From positions 1 through 64,000 of the forward strand of contig NZ_CAJHAJ010000009.1 in the NCBI RefSeq assembly GCF_904846345.1: a stretch of 64,000 bases of DNA, in the 5' to 3' direction. This DNA is from Psychrobacter maritimus (GTDB taxonomy: Bacteria; Pseudomonadota; Gammaproteobacteria; Pseudomonadales; Moraxellaceae). A program made the translations under genes and the position numbers. The notes beneath the pieces were generated by a model. It made no database searches and had not been told where the DNA came from. It was given only the letters and a program-made list of their open reading frames with translations. Of this stretch, positions 26,764 to 36,372 are shown piece by piece (positions within the stretch are counted from its first letter, which is position 1; the number at the start of each line of letters is the position of its first letter).

Positions 26764-27801
26764 TTAATTAACAATCGCCGCTTTACGGTTAGCCGTTTTT
26801 GCGCGTTTTTTGCCTTTTAATTGACGCGATAGCTTATTGACGTCATTCAATACCTTGCTATAGCGTGCTGGGAATACGCGCTGGACAGCATCTATCATTT
26901 TGGCATCACTGCCAATCAAGCAGCGTGGCTGATTGGTCGCGGCAGCCTGTAAAATAATCCAAGCGGCTGCGCTGGCATCAAATTTTAGAAATTTATTAAA
27001 ACTACTGATGGCTTTGCGGCCGCTACGCATGCCAAGGTCGCTGATACTGTCGTTACCACGGGCGCTATTGGCGATATTGGTTTTGATGCCACCGGGATGA
27101 ATACAGGTCGCTGAAACGCCGCAGCGCTGAATGTCTAGCTCTTGACGCAGACTTTCAGTAAAGCCACGTACGGCAAATTTGCTAGCGTTATAAGCAGACT
27201 GTGACGGCTGCGCGGTCAAACCAAACAAGCTTGAGATGTTAATGATATGACCATGTTCGTTAAAATTACGTGCTTTACTGTCTTTTTTACCACCATCAAT
27301 TTCGCTTTCTTTCACGCTATTTTTAATCAATGGCAAAAATGCCTTGGTGCCGTAAACCACACCCCAAAAGTTGATATCCATGACCCATTCAAGCTCGCTA
27401 ATGCTGCTACCTTCTACGCTTGAATAAAGCGCTACGCCCGCATTATTAAAGATAAAGTTTACTTTACCATGCTCCGCCATCACGCTATCCGCCCACGCTT
27501 CGACGGCTTTATTATCTGAGACATCGAGTACCGTGGTGGTGACTTTGACATCATAGCCGACCAGTAAATCCTTGGTTTGTGCCAATTGCTCAGCATTGAT
27601 ATCTGATAGCGCCACGTGGCAGCCCATTTTTGCTAAATGAATGGCAAGCTCGCGCCCCATGCCAGAGCCAGCACCAGTGATAGCAGCGACATGGTTGCGG
27701 TAATAGGGGGTAATGTCAAGGTCTTGCTGCGAGGAAAAAGGCAGATGTTGGCGTAGTGAGGTTGCGATTGCAGAGACATTTCCAGAAACAGTGTTAAGCA
27801 T
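26764..27801 (-). CDS. Short-chain dehydrogenase/reductase (SDR)
   Basis: 345 residues. Classical SDR motifs: cofactor loop TGAGSGMGRELA (about residues 39-50), NNAG, catalytic Ser in INISSLFG and YNASK (Tyr/Lys). The longer C-terminus includes RCLIGSDAKMIDAVQRVFPARYS and a basic end (KGKKRAKTANRKA), a pattern seen in SDRs that reduce lipid-type substrates; substrate unknown. The N-terminal ~30 residues precede the Rossmann fold. RBS AAGGACTGTTTATC. Lies downstream of clpX but behind its terminator. Confidence 0.85.
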   Translation of the reverse strand: MLNTVSGNVSAIATSLRQHLPFSSQQDLDITPYYRNHVAAITGAGSGMGRELAIHLAKMGCHVALSDINAEQLAQTKDLLVGYDVKVTTTVLDVSDNKAVEAWADSVMAEHGKVNFIFNNAGVALYSSVEGSSISELEWVMDINFWGVVYGTKAFLPLIKNSVKESEIDGGKKDSKARNFNEHGHIINISSLFGLTAQPSQSAYNASKFAVRGFTESLRQELDIQRCGVSATCIHPGGIKTNIANSARGNDSISDLGMRSGRKAISSFNKFLKFDASAAAWIILQAAATNQPRCLIGSDAKMIDAVQRVFPARYSKVLNDVNKLSRQLKGKKRAKTANRKAAIVN

Positions 27802-27947
27802 GATAAACAGTCCTTTGTATCATTAATAGTATTGGTATTTCTACTTTAGCATGATTGATGATAAGCGCTGATAGCAATTGATAAACGCGGCTGTCATTTT
27901 TACCCACTACATTAGCTGCAAAAAATAAAATGAGAAGTAAGCGGACA

Positions 27948-27988
27948 TAAAAAAAGTGTCTAGCATAATTTACACTAGACACTTTTAC
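27948..27988 (-). terminator. Terminator after clpX
   Basis: 12-bp stem aaaagtgtctag/ctagacactttt (27952-27963, 27975-27986). An A run on the plus strand gives a T run on the minus strand, ending the clpP-clpX transcript. Confidence 0.88.
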
Positions 27989-28023
27989 TTTAATTACCGC
28001 TTCAATAAAGCAGATAAGACCTT

Positions 28024-29337
28024 TTAAGCGTTTATCGCTATCTGTTCTGAATCACCGTTAGAGAAGGTGATCTCAGGGATTTTACCGTCGTTGATTACTG
28101 CTTCATCAACGAGTACGGTCTTAGCATTTTCCATTGAAGGCAGCTCATACATGGTTTCAAGTAGGGCATTTTCTACGATAGAGCGCAGACCACGGGCACC
28201 TGTTTTGCGTGCCATTGCTTTTTTAGCAATCGCATCAAGCGCTTCTTTGGTAAAGGTAATGTCAGCGCCTTCCATATCAAACAGATATTTATACTGCTTA
28301 ACCAACGCATTCTTAGGCTCTGTGAGAATTTGCACCAAAGCTTCTTCATCAAGCTCTGTGAGCGCAGCGAGCACAGGAAGACGACCGATCAGCTCAGGGA
28401 TAAGACCAAACTTGATCAAATCTTCCGGCTCTACTTGTTGCAGTAGCTCTGAGCTACGTTTACTATCGTCTTTTGAGCTGACATCAGCATTAAAGCCAAT
28501 ACCTGTTTTTTCTGTACGCTGCTGAATCACTTTATCAAGACCGGCAAACGCACCACCAACGATGATAAGAATATTACTGGTATCAACTTGGATAAGCTCT
28601 TGCTGTGGATGCTTGCGACCACCGTGCGGCGGAATAGCGGCAACCGTGCCTTCGATAAGCTTAAGCAAGGCTTGCTGCACACCTTCACCTGATACGTCAC
28701 GGGTGATAGATGGGTTGTCGCCTTTTTTGCTGATTTTATCAATCTCATCGATATAAATGATACCTTGCTCAGCTTTACTCACATCATAATCTGAGGCTTG
28801 TAATAGCTTTTGCACGATGTTTTCGACATCTTCACCGACATAACCAGCTTCAGTTAAAGTCGTGGCATCTGCCATCGCAAAGGGCACATCAAGCAAGCGC
28901 GCTAGAGTTTGCGCCAGTAAAGTCTTACCAGAACCGGTTGGACCAATCAGCAAGATATTACTTTTTGCCAATTCAACCATGGCATCATCAGCGCCAATCT
29001 TTGCTTTTTTGCTGTCATTGGCTAAGGTTTGGCTGACTTTTAGGCGTTTATAATGGTTATAAACCGCAACTGCCAAGGCTTTTTTCGCCGCATCTTGCCC
29101 GATGACATATTCATCAAGCTTGGCACGTAGCTCTTTTGGTGTTGGCAGCTTTTTATTGACCCAAGAGGTATCAATATCGCTGTCGTCGTCACCATCTTCG
29201 GCGCTATCGGCAATCAGGTCTGTACATAGCTCAATACATTCATTACAAATATTGGCGTCGTCAGCGGCAATCAGCTGCTTTACTTCACTTTTTTCTTTGC
29301 CGCAAAACGAACACTGCGGGGTGTTATCTTCTGCCAT
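28024..29337 (-). CDS. clpX: ATP-dependent Clp protease ATP-binding subunit ClpX
   Basis: AAA+ unfoldase that feeds tagged substrates (for example ssrA-tagged) into ClpP. The N-terminal zinc-binding domain has [11 protein letters not shown]...CNECIELC. Walker A is GPTGSGKT, the pore loop [10 protein letters not shown], Walker [11 protein letters not shown], and sensor/ISR segments such as [14 protein letters not shown] are present. 437 residues is the standard length. It lies ~150 bp downstream of clpP on the same strand. Confidence 0.98.
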   Translation of the reverse strand: MAEDNTPQCSFCGKEKSEVKQLIAADDANICNECIELCTDLIADSAEDGDDDSDIDTSWVNKKLPTPKELRAKLDEYVIGQDAAKKALAVAVYNHYKRLKVSQTLANDSKKAKIGADDAMVELAKSNILLIGPTGSGKTLLAQTLARLLDVPFAMADATTLTEAGYVGEDVENIVQKLLQASDYDVSKAEQGIIYIDEIDKISKKGDNPSITRDVSGEGVQQALLKLIEGTVAAIPPHGGRKHPQQELIQVDTSNILIIVGGAFAGLDKVIQQRTEKTGIGFNADVSSKDDSKRSSELLQQVEPEDLIKFGLIPELIGRLPVLAALTELDEEALVQILTEPKNALVKQYKYLFDMEGADITFTKEALDAIAKKAMARKTGARGLRSIVENALLETMYELPSMENAKTVLVDEAVINDGKIPEITFSNGDSEQIAINA

Positions 29338-29487
29338 ATACAGGCACTCCTAAAATTTTATACTGATCAATATTCTGATTATGGACATCGATGCAAAAGC
29401 GCCGGGCACTTAATATATTTTCTCTTACCCTATCGCGCTTAGGCATCTGATGTTTTAAAGTCTCGTAGACGGCTGCTATTAAAGCGC

Positions 29488-30183
29488 TTATAGAGAAGTC
29501 GGGCGACGCTCTAATACTTCGTCAACCAAACCGTATTCTTTAGCTTCTTTGGCATCTAACCAATAGTCACGCTCAACGTCTTTTTCGATTTTCTCGACGG
29601 GTTGACCGGTACGCTCAGCCAAAATCTCGTTCAAGCGAGCACGCGTTTTCAGAATTTCACGCGCATTAATTTCGATATCGGTTGCTTGACCTTGCGCGCC
29701 GCCTGAAGGCTGGTGAATCATCACGCGAGAGTTGGCTAGGGCATAACGTTTGCCTTTTTCGCCAGCTGCCAGTAAGAATGAACCCATGCTATAAGCGCCG
29801 CCCATACAAATGGTCGAAACTTCAGGTTTGATAAAGTTCATGGTATCAAAAATAGCCAAACCAGCACTGACTGAGCCGCCTGGCGAGTTGATATATAAAT
29901 GGATGTCTTTATCAGGGTTTTCTGCTTCTAAGAATAATAACTGCGCCACAATAAGATTGGCCATATGGTCTTCAACTTGACCGGTCAAAAAGATAACGCG
30001 CTCACGTAATAGGCGTGAGAAAATATCAAACGAGCGTTCACCGCGCGCTGACTGCTCAACCACCATTGGAACCAATGCGGCTTGGGGCGCGCTTTGGTTA
30101 TATTGTGCGCTTTGGGCGGTATTGTGCGCACTCATCAACATATCAAAATGCGGGTTAGCAGTGATGCGATCATAATCTGTCAT
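29488..30183 (-). CDS. clpP: ATP-dependent Clp protease proteolytic subunit
   Basis: Serine peptidase forming the tetradecameric chamber. Nucleophile Ser lies in [16 protein letters not shown] (Q/A positions of the E. coli motif are G/Y here), catalytic His in [18 protein letters not shown], and Asp in the [11 protein letters not shown] region. At 231 residues, it has ~25 more N-terminal residues than E. coli, rich in Ala/Gln. AGGACATCTTT before the ATG supports this start; part is probably a propeptide. Middle gene of tig-clpP-clpX. Confidence 0.97.
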   Translation of the reverse strand: MTDYDRITANPHFDMLMSAHNTAQSAQYNQSAPQAALVPMVVEQSARGERSFDIFSRLLRERVIFLTGQVEDHMANLIVAQLLFLEAENPDKDIHLYINSPGGSVSAGLAIFDTMNFIKPEVSTICMGGAYSMGSFLLAAGEKGKRYALANSRVMIHQPSGGAQGQATDIEINAREILKTRARLNEILAERTGQPVEKIEKDVERDYWLDAKEAKEYGLVDEVLERRPTSL

Positions 30184-30281
30184 AAAGATGTCCTGTTTAT
30201 AAGTACATAAAGTAAAGAGATATAGGCTAGCTGTTGGCTAAATTTTTATGGTGGTTATCATTGTAAACATTGCCGCCTATG

Positions 30282-30332
30282 AATAAAAGCTGCCTGTTAA
30301 TAAAAGCTATCTGCTAATAAAACCTATTCGGT
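30282..30332. repeat. Degenerate 17-bp tandem repeat upstream of clpP
   Basis: Units aataaaagctgcctgtt and aataaaagctatctgct (30282-30298, 30299-30315) plus a diverged third unit. The repeat begins ~100 bp upstream of the clpP start. Confidence 0.8.
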
Positions 30333-30422
30333 TCAATTAAATGCTTTAAATATCGCTAACAAGTAGCCAATCATATTCATGATTTAAGACGGCGCTTAAA
30401 AGTTATTCCATCTACTTGCTAG

Positions 30423-30470
30423 AAATAGCAGCTGTCAAAAATAGTAGCTGCTAAAAATAATTGAGCTAAT
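30423..30470. repeat. Degenerate 16-bp tandem repeat upstream of clpP
   Basis: Units aaatagcagctgtcaa and aaatagtagctgctaa (30423-30438, 30439-30454) plus a weaker third unit. Confidence 0.75.
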
Positions 30471-30624
30471 GGTAACTTTTTTATTGCGGCAATAGTAACT
30501 TTTTAATGTGACAAATGATAAATGACTCCCTATTAATAAGGCGTCTGTGCCCATTTATCAAGGGCAGTGGCAATAAACACCAGATAAAAGTAGCTAATAA
30601 GCCAGTAATTTATCAGCCAGCAAT

Positions 30625-30658
30625 AAAAATGCCCTAACAAGATGTTAGGGCATTGTAT
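30625..30658 (-). terminator. Terminator after tig
   Basis: 11-bp perfect stem aatgccctaac/gttagggcatt (30628-30638, 30644-30654). On the minus strand it is followed by TTTTT. Confidence 0.85.
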
Positions 30659-30739
30659 TAGGGTATTGTGTTTAGCGTTTTTGCAGTAAGAGTAGCAATT
30701 TGCCATTAATAGCAAGTTGCCAAGTTATCTCTTACTAAA

Positions 30740-32083
30740 TTACATACCTTGCTGCTGTTGTTGCTGAGCAGCTAGCAAGTCTTGGTAGCTGACTTCTTTG
30801 TCAGTTACTTTACCTTGCTCGATTAGATAGTCAACCACTTGGTCTTCTAGAACCACAGACTCAATGTTAGCGCGTTGCTGCTTGTCATTGGTGTAGTACT
30901 CGATGACTTCTGCTGGATCTTCGTAGTTTTCAGCGGCTTCTTTGATAAAGCTTTCAACACGCTCTTGGTCGACTTCTAAGCCTTTGGTGTCGATAACGCG
31001 AGCAACGATGATGCCAAGACGGGCAGCACGTAGCGCTTGCTCTTCGAACAGCTCATTTGGCAGCATGTCTTTATCGAAGCTATCAGCATTGGCACCGAAC
31101 TGTTGAGAAAAACGTTGCATCATCATGTTGCGTTGACGCTCGATTTCTTGCTCTAGCATGGCGTTTGGTACGTCAAACTCGTTCTTTTCTAGCAGCGCAT
31201 CAAACGTTGCTTGTTTTACTTGGCTACGCGCCGCATTTTTGATTTCGCGTTCCATGTTTTTACGCACGTCTTCTTTTAATTTCTCAACGCCGCCTTCTTT
31301 AACACCGAATAGCTCTAGGAACTCTTCGTTGATTTCAGGTAGTTTTGATTTTTCAACCAATTTTACGTTGATTTTGAACTGGGCTTCTTTACCAGCCAAG
31401 TTTTCAGCTTGGTAATCTTCTGGGAAAGTCACGTCAATGACTTTTTCTTCGCCAGCTTTCATGCCTTTGATACCATCTTCAAAGCCTGGAATCATCTGGT
31501 TGCTACCGATAACCAATTTGAAGTCTTCAGCAGAACCGCCTTCGAATTTTTCGCCGTCGATTGAGCCTTCAAAGTCAAATGTTACTTGGTTGTCTTTGGC
31601 CGCTTTACCTTTTTTCTCAACGAATTCTTCACGTTGTTTTTGTAGGTTTTCAATCATGGTGTCAACGTCTTCGTCGCTAACCGTCGCTGTGTGACGCTCA
31701 ACTTCGATCTCATCAATACCTTGTACGTCGATTTCTGGGAAGATTTCAACAGTGGCTTGATAAACCAAGAAATCATCTTCAAGTTTTACATCATCGATGT
31801 TAGGCATGCCAACGGCGCGGATGTCTTCCGATTTGATCGCTTCAAAAACAGTATCACGGATCACATCGTTGATAACTTCTTGTTGAATGCCAGCACCGTA
31901 CTGTGAACGGATATGTGACATAGGGACGTTACCTTTACGGAAACCGTCAATCTTGGCAGTTTTCGCAACTTGGCGAATACGGCCTTCAACTTTGTTTTGA
32001 ATTTTTTCAACGGGTACTTTAACCGTTAGCTGAGTTTCTTTGTTAGATAGCTTGTTGGTTGTAACTTGTAAATCTGTAGCCAT
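30740..32083 (-). CDS. tig: Trigger factor (ribosome-associated chaperone, peptidyl-prolyl isomerase)
   Basis: Binds ribosomal protein L23 at the exit tunnel and assists folding of nascent chains. The ribosome-binding signature is [17 protein letters not shown] (about residues 45-60), followed by the FKBP-type PPIase domain (about 155-240; [37 protein letters not shown]) and the helical C-terminal chaperone arms ending in a Gln-rich tail. The ATG at 32083 is ~9 nt after AAAGGTG; an in-frame ATG two codons earlier is too close to it. First gene of tig-clpP-clpX. Confidence 0.97.
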   Translation of the reverse strand: MATDLQVTTNKLSNKETQLTVKVPVEKIQNKVEGRIRQVAKTAKIDGFRKGNVPMSHIRSQYGAGIQQEVINDVIRDTVFEAIKSEDIRAVGMPNIDDVKLEDDFLVYQATVEIFPEIDVQGIDEIEVERHTATVSDEDVDTMIENLQKQREEFVEKKGKAAKDNQVTFDFEGSIDGEKFEGGSAEDFKLVIGSNQMIPGFEDGIKGMKAGEEKVIDVTFPEDYQAENLAGKEAQFKINVKLVEKSKLPEINEEFLELFGVKEGGVEKLKEDVRKNMEREIKNAARSQVKQATFDALLEKNEFDVPNAMLEQEIERQRNMMMQRFSQQFGANADSFDKDMLPNELFEEQALRAARLGIIVARVIDTKGLEVDQERVESFIKEAAENYEDPAEVIEYYTNDKQQRANIESVVLEDQVVDYLIEQGKVTDKEVSYQDLLAAQQQQQQGM

Positions 32084-32500
32084 GTTCATTACACCTTTAG
32101 GATTTAATAGTACGTTTGATTAAATAGTACTTAGGGTTAAATAGTAATAGACAACCGTGCCTCAAAATACGGGCGGGTGTGACCGATTGCCGTTGGAATA
32201 AATAGGGGATATTGATAGCGCGCAATTTCGCAGTCCGTGCCCGTAGCAATCGCTGCTGACACAAAAATGTGAAACGCTTTATCTGAATAGACGCTATCTG
32301 ATATCAATATTAACCATGAATAGGTCGCATAATAACGCTTTTTGCGCAATTATACAGACAAATAACGGCTTTCAACAAAATTTTAAAAGTAGAACAGTAT
32401 AATCCATCTGTTTATCAAAGTAAAAATTATCTGTTTGCGGTCTAAATAGGGCAGCGCTGCTATCGTCCGTTAAAATAACATTGCTGGGTTAATATTGTCG

Positions 32501-32532
32501 TATTATCGGTATTAACTATTATCGGTATTAAT
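32501..32532. repeat. 16-bp tandem repeat
   Basis: tattatcggtattaac followed by tattatcggtattaat (32501-32516, 32517-32532), differing only at the last base. Confidence 0.88.
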
Positions 32533-32574
32533 AACATAGCAAAGCAGTAAACGCTATGGATCGACGATAAGTTA

Positions 32575-32604
32575 GGACTGCTTTTATTCGGATTGCTTTT
32601 ACAA
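32575..32604. repeat. 15-bp tandem repeat after rdgB
   Basis: ggactgcttttattc and ggattgcttttacaa (32575-32589, 32590-32604), with a further related unit agaattgcttttata running into the end of rdgB. Confidence 0.75.
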
Positions 32605-32617
32605 GGCAGAATTGCTT

Positions 32618-33307
32618 TTATAAAGACAATAAAGGCAACTGCGCCAATAATTGCTCAATCGCCTGACCGCGATGACTGATGCTGTTTTTATCAGCAGCGC
32701 TGAGGCTTGCCGCTGTCGCTTGCAACTCTGGCAACCAAAACAGCGGGTCATAACCAAAACCGCCATCACCATGCGGCGCCGCCAAAATCTCACCCTGCCA
32801 TAAACCTTGGGCGATAATTGGTAACGGGTCATCGGCATGACGTACCATCGCCAATACGCAAACGAACATGCCTTTAATAGGCTCATCAGGCTGTGCTGCA
32901 CGGATAGGCTGCAAGTCGGCAACAAGCTTAGCATTGTTTTTACTGTCATTGCCGTGCTCGCCTGCATAGCGGGCAGAGTAGATACCGGGTGCATTGCCCA
33001 ATGCTGGTACGCATAACCCTGAATCATCAGCAATCGCCGGCAATCCGCTTACTCGGCTGGCATGACGGGCTTTGATAAGGGCGTTTTCAACGAAGCTTAA
33101 TCCATCCTCGATTGCATCGTCGATATCAAGCTGACCTTGCGGGACAATCGTCACATCCAAATCTGCCTCAGCAAATAGGCGGGTAAACTCAGCAAGTTTG
33201 CCTTTATTGTTACTGGCGAGCACCCATTGGTTTTGTGGTGTGTCTGGATTTGAATCATTTAAGGTGGATGCTTGTTGATGAGTCTCTGTGGCACTGGCTT
33301 GATTCAT
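32618..33307 (-). CDS. rdgB: XTP/dITP diphosphatase (non-canonical purine NTP pyrophosphatase)
   Basis: Removes dITP, XTP and related nucleotides, preventing their incorporation into DNA. The N-terminal substrate loop is LASNNKGKLAEF; IADDSGLCVPALGNAPGIYSARYAG, GFGYDPLFWLPE and SHRGQAIEQL are the remaining family motifs. The core starts at about residue 28. The preceding residues are polar (Gln/Ser/Thr-rich) and absent from typical homologues; the RBS is weak, so the start is somewhat uncertain, though no alternative ATG precedes the core. Confidence 0.95.
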   Translation of the reverse strand: MNQASATETHQQASTLNDSNPDTPQNQWVLASNNKGKLAEFTRLFAEADLDVTIVPQGQLDIDDAIEDGLSFVENALIKARHASRVSGLPAIADDSGLCVPALGNAPGIYSARYAGEHGNDSKNNAKLVADLQPIRAAQPDEPIKGMFVCVLAMVRHADDPLPIIAQGLWQGEILAAPHGDGGFGYDPLFWLPELQATAASLSAADKNSISHRGQAIEQLLAQLPLLSL

Positions 33308-33827
33308 ATTCTTTGTCCGTAATTGAGTCGCTTATACGCGCATATTCTAGGCTAGCATCGGCTAAATTACCAATTAGCATAACGAATCGCTGATTCATAA
33401 CATTTGGTAACTGATATTTGTCGTCACTATTGCTATAATAGGCAACAAGCTACAGTGAATTATATCTTATAGCTTGTGAACTTAAAGTTAATAATAGCTT
33501 TAATCGTTAGTAAATAGTTTTAAACGCTAACAATGGTTTTTAAGTCCATGTTTTGGCATTTGACAGTTTTGATGTTTAATGACTTGGTATTTAAAAATTC
33601 TGAGTGTTTAAAATTTCTCGTATTTAACGATATAATAACTATTGAGTGCTGCTCGCTTAAGATAACTTTCAAATTTAGCGCTTTTTTAGGTTTACCGCAT
33701 TATGTGTTAGCCTAGTGAGTGTTAAATTTCTCTAACAATAAACTAAGCCAATTTAGTCTCATAATTTATAGCGTTCGTTTTAAGCTATACCTAATACTAA
33801 TGGCTAAACCAGCAAGGATAAAATAAT
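33308..33827. other. Intergenic region between rdgB and sodB
   Basis: 520 bp between divergent genes, AT-rich. A 60-codon plus-strand frame at 33533-33715 has hydrophobic, random-looking content and no RBS. The sodB RBS (AAGGA) is visible just before its ATG; promoters could not be placed. Confidence 0.5.
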
Positions 33828-34457
33828 ATGTCAAAGATTACATTACCAGAACTACCGTATGCAAAAGACGCGCTAGAGCCACATATCAGTGCTGAAACGC
33901 TAGAATACCATCATGACAAGCATCACAACGCATATGTGACTAAGTTAAACGAATTGCTACCAGGTTCTGGTCTAGAAGACAAAACTTTGTCAGAAATCAT
34001 CGTAGCAACCGCTAAAGATGACAGCAAACAAGGTATGTTTAACCAAGCAGCCCAAGTATGGAACCACACGTTCTACTGGAACTGCATGACGCCAACAAAC
34101 GGCGGCGGCGAACCTACTGGTGACTTGAAAGCGAAAATCGAAGAAGATTTCGGTAGCTATGACAAGTTCCGTGAAGAGTTCAAAAACGCAGCATTGACTC
34201 AGTTCGGTTCAGGTTGGGCATGGCTAGTGGCTGATAAAGTCGGTGGCAAATTGTCTATCGCCAAAACAGCTAACGCTGATACCCCATTAGCACATGACCA
34301 AGTTGCTGTATTGACTTGTGATGTATGGGAACATGCGTACTACATCGATTATCGTAACCGTCGTCCTGACTATGTTGACACGTTCCTAGACAAGCTAGTG
34401 AACTGGGACTACGCAAACGCAAAATATAAAGGTCAAGATGCTGGTGTTGAAGAGTAA
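33828..34457 (+). CDS. sodB: Superoxide dismutase [Fe]
   Basis: Disproportionates superoxide in the cytoplasm. Metal ligands by alignment are His28 (LEYHHDKHH), His80 (VWNHTFYW), Asp165 and His169 (CDVWEHAYYIDY). The FNQAAQVWNHTFYW and FGSGWAWLV segments favour the iron rather than manganese form. No signal peptide. The 209 residues are slightly longer than E. coli SodB. RBS AAGGATAAAATA; own terminator at 34489-34515. Confidence 0.96.
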   Translation: MSKITLPELPYAKDALEPHISAETLEYHHDKHHNAYVTKLNELLPGSGLEDKTLSEIIVATAKDDSKQGMFNQAAQVWNHTFYWNCMTPTNGGGEPTGDLKAKIEEDFGSYDKFREEFKNAALTQFGSGWAWLVADKVGGKLSIAKTANADTPLAHDQVAVLTCDVWEHAYYIDYRNRRPDYVDTFLDKLVNWDYANAKYKGQDAGVEE

Positions 34458-34484
34458 TCTTTAACCACTAAGGTTTTGATTAAT

Positions 34485-34515
34485 AAAAAAGGACGCTGAG
34501 AGGCGTCCTTTTTTT
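34485..34515 (+). terminator. Terminator after sodB
   Basis: Stem aaggacgc/gcgtcctt (34489-34496, 34503-34510) with A6 before and T7 after. Confidence 0.9.
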
Positions 34516-34558
34516 GGTTTGGATTTATATAAAAAATGGCTCTTTTGGGATTGTCTAA

Positions 34559-35332
34559 TTAGTTAGGTTCTTTCTCATCTAATAGTTGTATTTTAGTGGA
34601 ACTTAAATCAATGAAGTTTGCGATTTCTCTTACAGAAATTAATGATAGCTTTTTAGTATTTAATTCATAATAGCGTTGGTTATTTTGCCAGCTAAAATTG
34701 TATAAAAGCTCTTGTCTATCAGAATATAGGCTTTCTAGTCTTGCAGGCTTATCATTGACTTTATCGTTCAAGAAATCCTCAATCACTGTTAGCCTGACGG
34801 AACCGTTTTTAGGTATATAATGTTCTGTGAGCTCAATAACAGATTGACCATTATTGATATCGTAGACCTGATAAAATATATTGTATTTGTTATTAGCTAA
34901 TATGCCAGAGCTATTCAAACCTACCAACTTACTATTATAAAAATTATCTAAGAGAACTGGCTCGAATGTTAATTTATATTTAGCTTTATTGATATCTTCA
35001 TCTAGGGCTTGGAAGTTATTCTTAGCCTCACCAATCATTGTCTCATCAAACTCTGTTGTCTGTATGCCACCACTAAGGCTGCCAGTAGTTTTCAAATTTT
35101 TTAATGCAGTTAAGGCTTCGTTTCTTTCAGATTCTATTAGGTTAGATAATTTGATGTAGTGTATGCCCATATCCTCTTCTTCTAAACCAAAAGCTTTGTA
35201 GGCTTTTTGCTGATTATTTTCACTATCTACGTCGATAATATTCGCTACATTAGGGTTTATCAGAAATAAACATATAATAAGAATAAAAGAAATTGTACCT
35301 AATCCTAAAAATACTATAAGGTTTTTTCTCAT
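34559..35332 (-). CDS. Hypothetical N-terminally anchored protein
   Basis: 257 residues; family not recognised. It has a basic N-terminus (MRKN) and one hydrophobic segment (about residues 5-26, FLGLGTISFILIICLFLI) with no lipobox, so it is probably anchored in the inner membrane with a periplasmic domain rich in Asn, Lys and Glu and with no Cys. The gene is visibly more AT-rich than its neighbours, which fits a recently acquired or fast-evolving gene. It stands alone between sodB and the DUF72 gene. RBS AAAGAG. Confidence 0.65.
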   Translation of the reverse strand: MRKNLIVFLGLGTISFILIICLFLINPNVANIIDVDSENNQQKAYKAFGLEEEDMGIHYIKLSNLIESERNEALTALKNLKTTGSLSGGIQTTEFDETMIGEAKNNFQALDEDINKAKYKLTFEPVLLDNFYNSKLVGLNSSGILANNKYNIFYQVYDINNGQSVIELTEHYIPKNGSVRLTVIEDFLNDKVNDKPARLESLYSDRQELLYNFSWQNNQRYYELNTKKLSLISVREIANFIDLSSTKIQLLDEKEPN

Positions 35333-35512
35333 AAGAACGACTCTTTACTATAGTGATAAATGGCAGCTTTTTACAGCAGTAAAAGGGTGGATTTAAGTTC
35401 CCAAGCTAACTTTTCTGCTATGTTTCTAAGAAGCTTCAATAACCTAAAAATATAGATTTTCATCTAAACTAGAGTTAGTCAAACCCTCTGATATACAGCG
35501 TGGGGAGTAGTG

Positions 35513-36331
35513 CTACAACACCTCAAACCCAAACTTACCCAACGCCTCTCTGAGCATCGCAATATTATAATAAGCATGCGCATTGACGGTATTTTGAAAG
35601 AAAATATAGAGCGTATCAAAATGCTGATGCTGATTGGCAATTGCTTGCGCCCAATCCTGCATTTCCGCCTCGCTGTAGCGATAATCATGACGGTCAGCGG
35701 CACTCATGGCATCCCACCAGTTTAGATTATTACCATGCATGCGCAGATAGCCCGTGCGCTCGGTAAATATCAATCGTGACGGTGGTAGACCGCTGACTTT
35801 GGGGTAATCGATGCTACACCAAATCAGCCCTTGTTTGACAAAACTATCGACCACTTGCGGGGTATGCCAGCCATTATGGCGAAACTCAACGGCTAGTGGA
35901 TAATCTTGAAACCAACTGACAAGGTTTGCCAGATATAGACGATGCTCGCGGGTACGATCAAAGCCGTGTGGGAATTGCAGCAGTAGTGGCGCGAGAGCGT
36001 TGGCTTCGATAAGTGGCGTGAGAGCAGTAATAAATGCTTGCGCGTGTTCGGCTGTGCCCTTGCGCGCATGAGTAAAGTCTTGATGCAGTTTGACCGCGAA
36101 CTTCAACTCACTGTCTGCTTGCACGTAGGCTTTATCGACCATGCCAGCAAAGGCTTTTTGCCCGATGGGCGCGTAGAAAGTGCTATTAATTTCCACCGCG
36201 CCGTATTGTTTGGCGTATTCGCGTAAGAAATCCGTCTTTTTGGTACCAGTGGGATATAGCGTACCGAGTAAGTCGGTATCGCTATAACCGCCGGTGCCAA
36301 GGTAAATACGCGGAGTAGGGGTACTGTCCAT
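35513..36331 (-). CDS. DUF72 domain-containing protein (YecE-like)
   Basis: 272 residues with a TIM-barrel-type DUF72 domain. Conserved segments include RIYLGTGGYSD, YGAVEINSTFYA, FAVKLHQDFTH, LLLQFPHGFDRT, LAVEFRHNGWH and YLRMHGNN. Biochemical function is not established. I start at ATG 36331, 8 nt after AGGG; the open frame begins three codons earlier at a GTG. ispA lies just upstream on the same strand (41 bp), so the two may be co-transcribed. Confidence 0.88.
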   Translation of the reverse strand: MDSTPTPRIYLGTGGYSDTDLLGTLYPTGTKKTDFLREYAKQYGAVEINSTFYAPIGQKAFAGMVDKAYVQADSELKFAVKLHQDFTHARKGTAEHAQAFITALTPLIEANALAPLLLQFPHGFDRTREHRLYLANLVSWFQDYPLAVEFRHNGWHTPQVVDSFVKQGLIWCSIDYPKVSGLPPSRLIFTERTGYLRMHGNNLNWWDAMSAADRHDYRYSEAEMQDWAQAIANQHQHFDTLYIFFQNTVNAHAYYNIAMLREALGKFGFEVL

Positions 36332-36372
36332 GTTGACCACCCTTTGCTATTTTTAATTTATCATTAATAAGC

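Larger units (their letters stand above)
30184..30739. other. tig-clpP intergenic region with short tandem repeats
   Basis: 556 bp on the path from tig to clpP. It contains the tig terminator (30628-30654), a 16-bp tandem repeat (30423-30470) and a 17-bp tandem repeat (30282-30332). The clpP promoter should lie here. A 60-codon minus-strand frame at 30533-30715 runs through the terminator and is not credible. Confidence 0.6.
32084..32617. other. Intergenic region between rdgB and tig
   Basis: 534 bp between two minus-strand genes; it must hold the tig promoter. It contains ttaaatagta-type repeats just upstream of tig (32107-32148), a 16-bp tandem repeat (32501-32532) and a 15-bp tandem repeat (32575-32604). 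No convincing gene. Confidence 0.55.

Noticed and set aside
30533-30715. 60-codon minus-strand frame between tig and clpP
   Set aside because: It runs across the tig terminator hairpin and lacks an RBS.
33533-33715. 60-codon plus-strand frame upstream of sodB
   Set aside because: No RBS, random-looking hydrophobic composition, lies in a promoter region.
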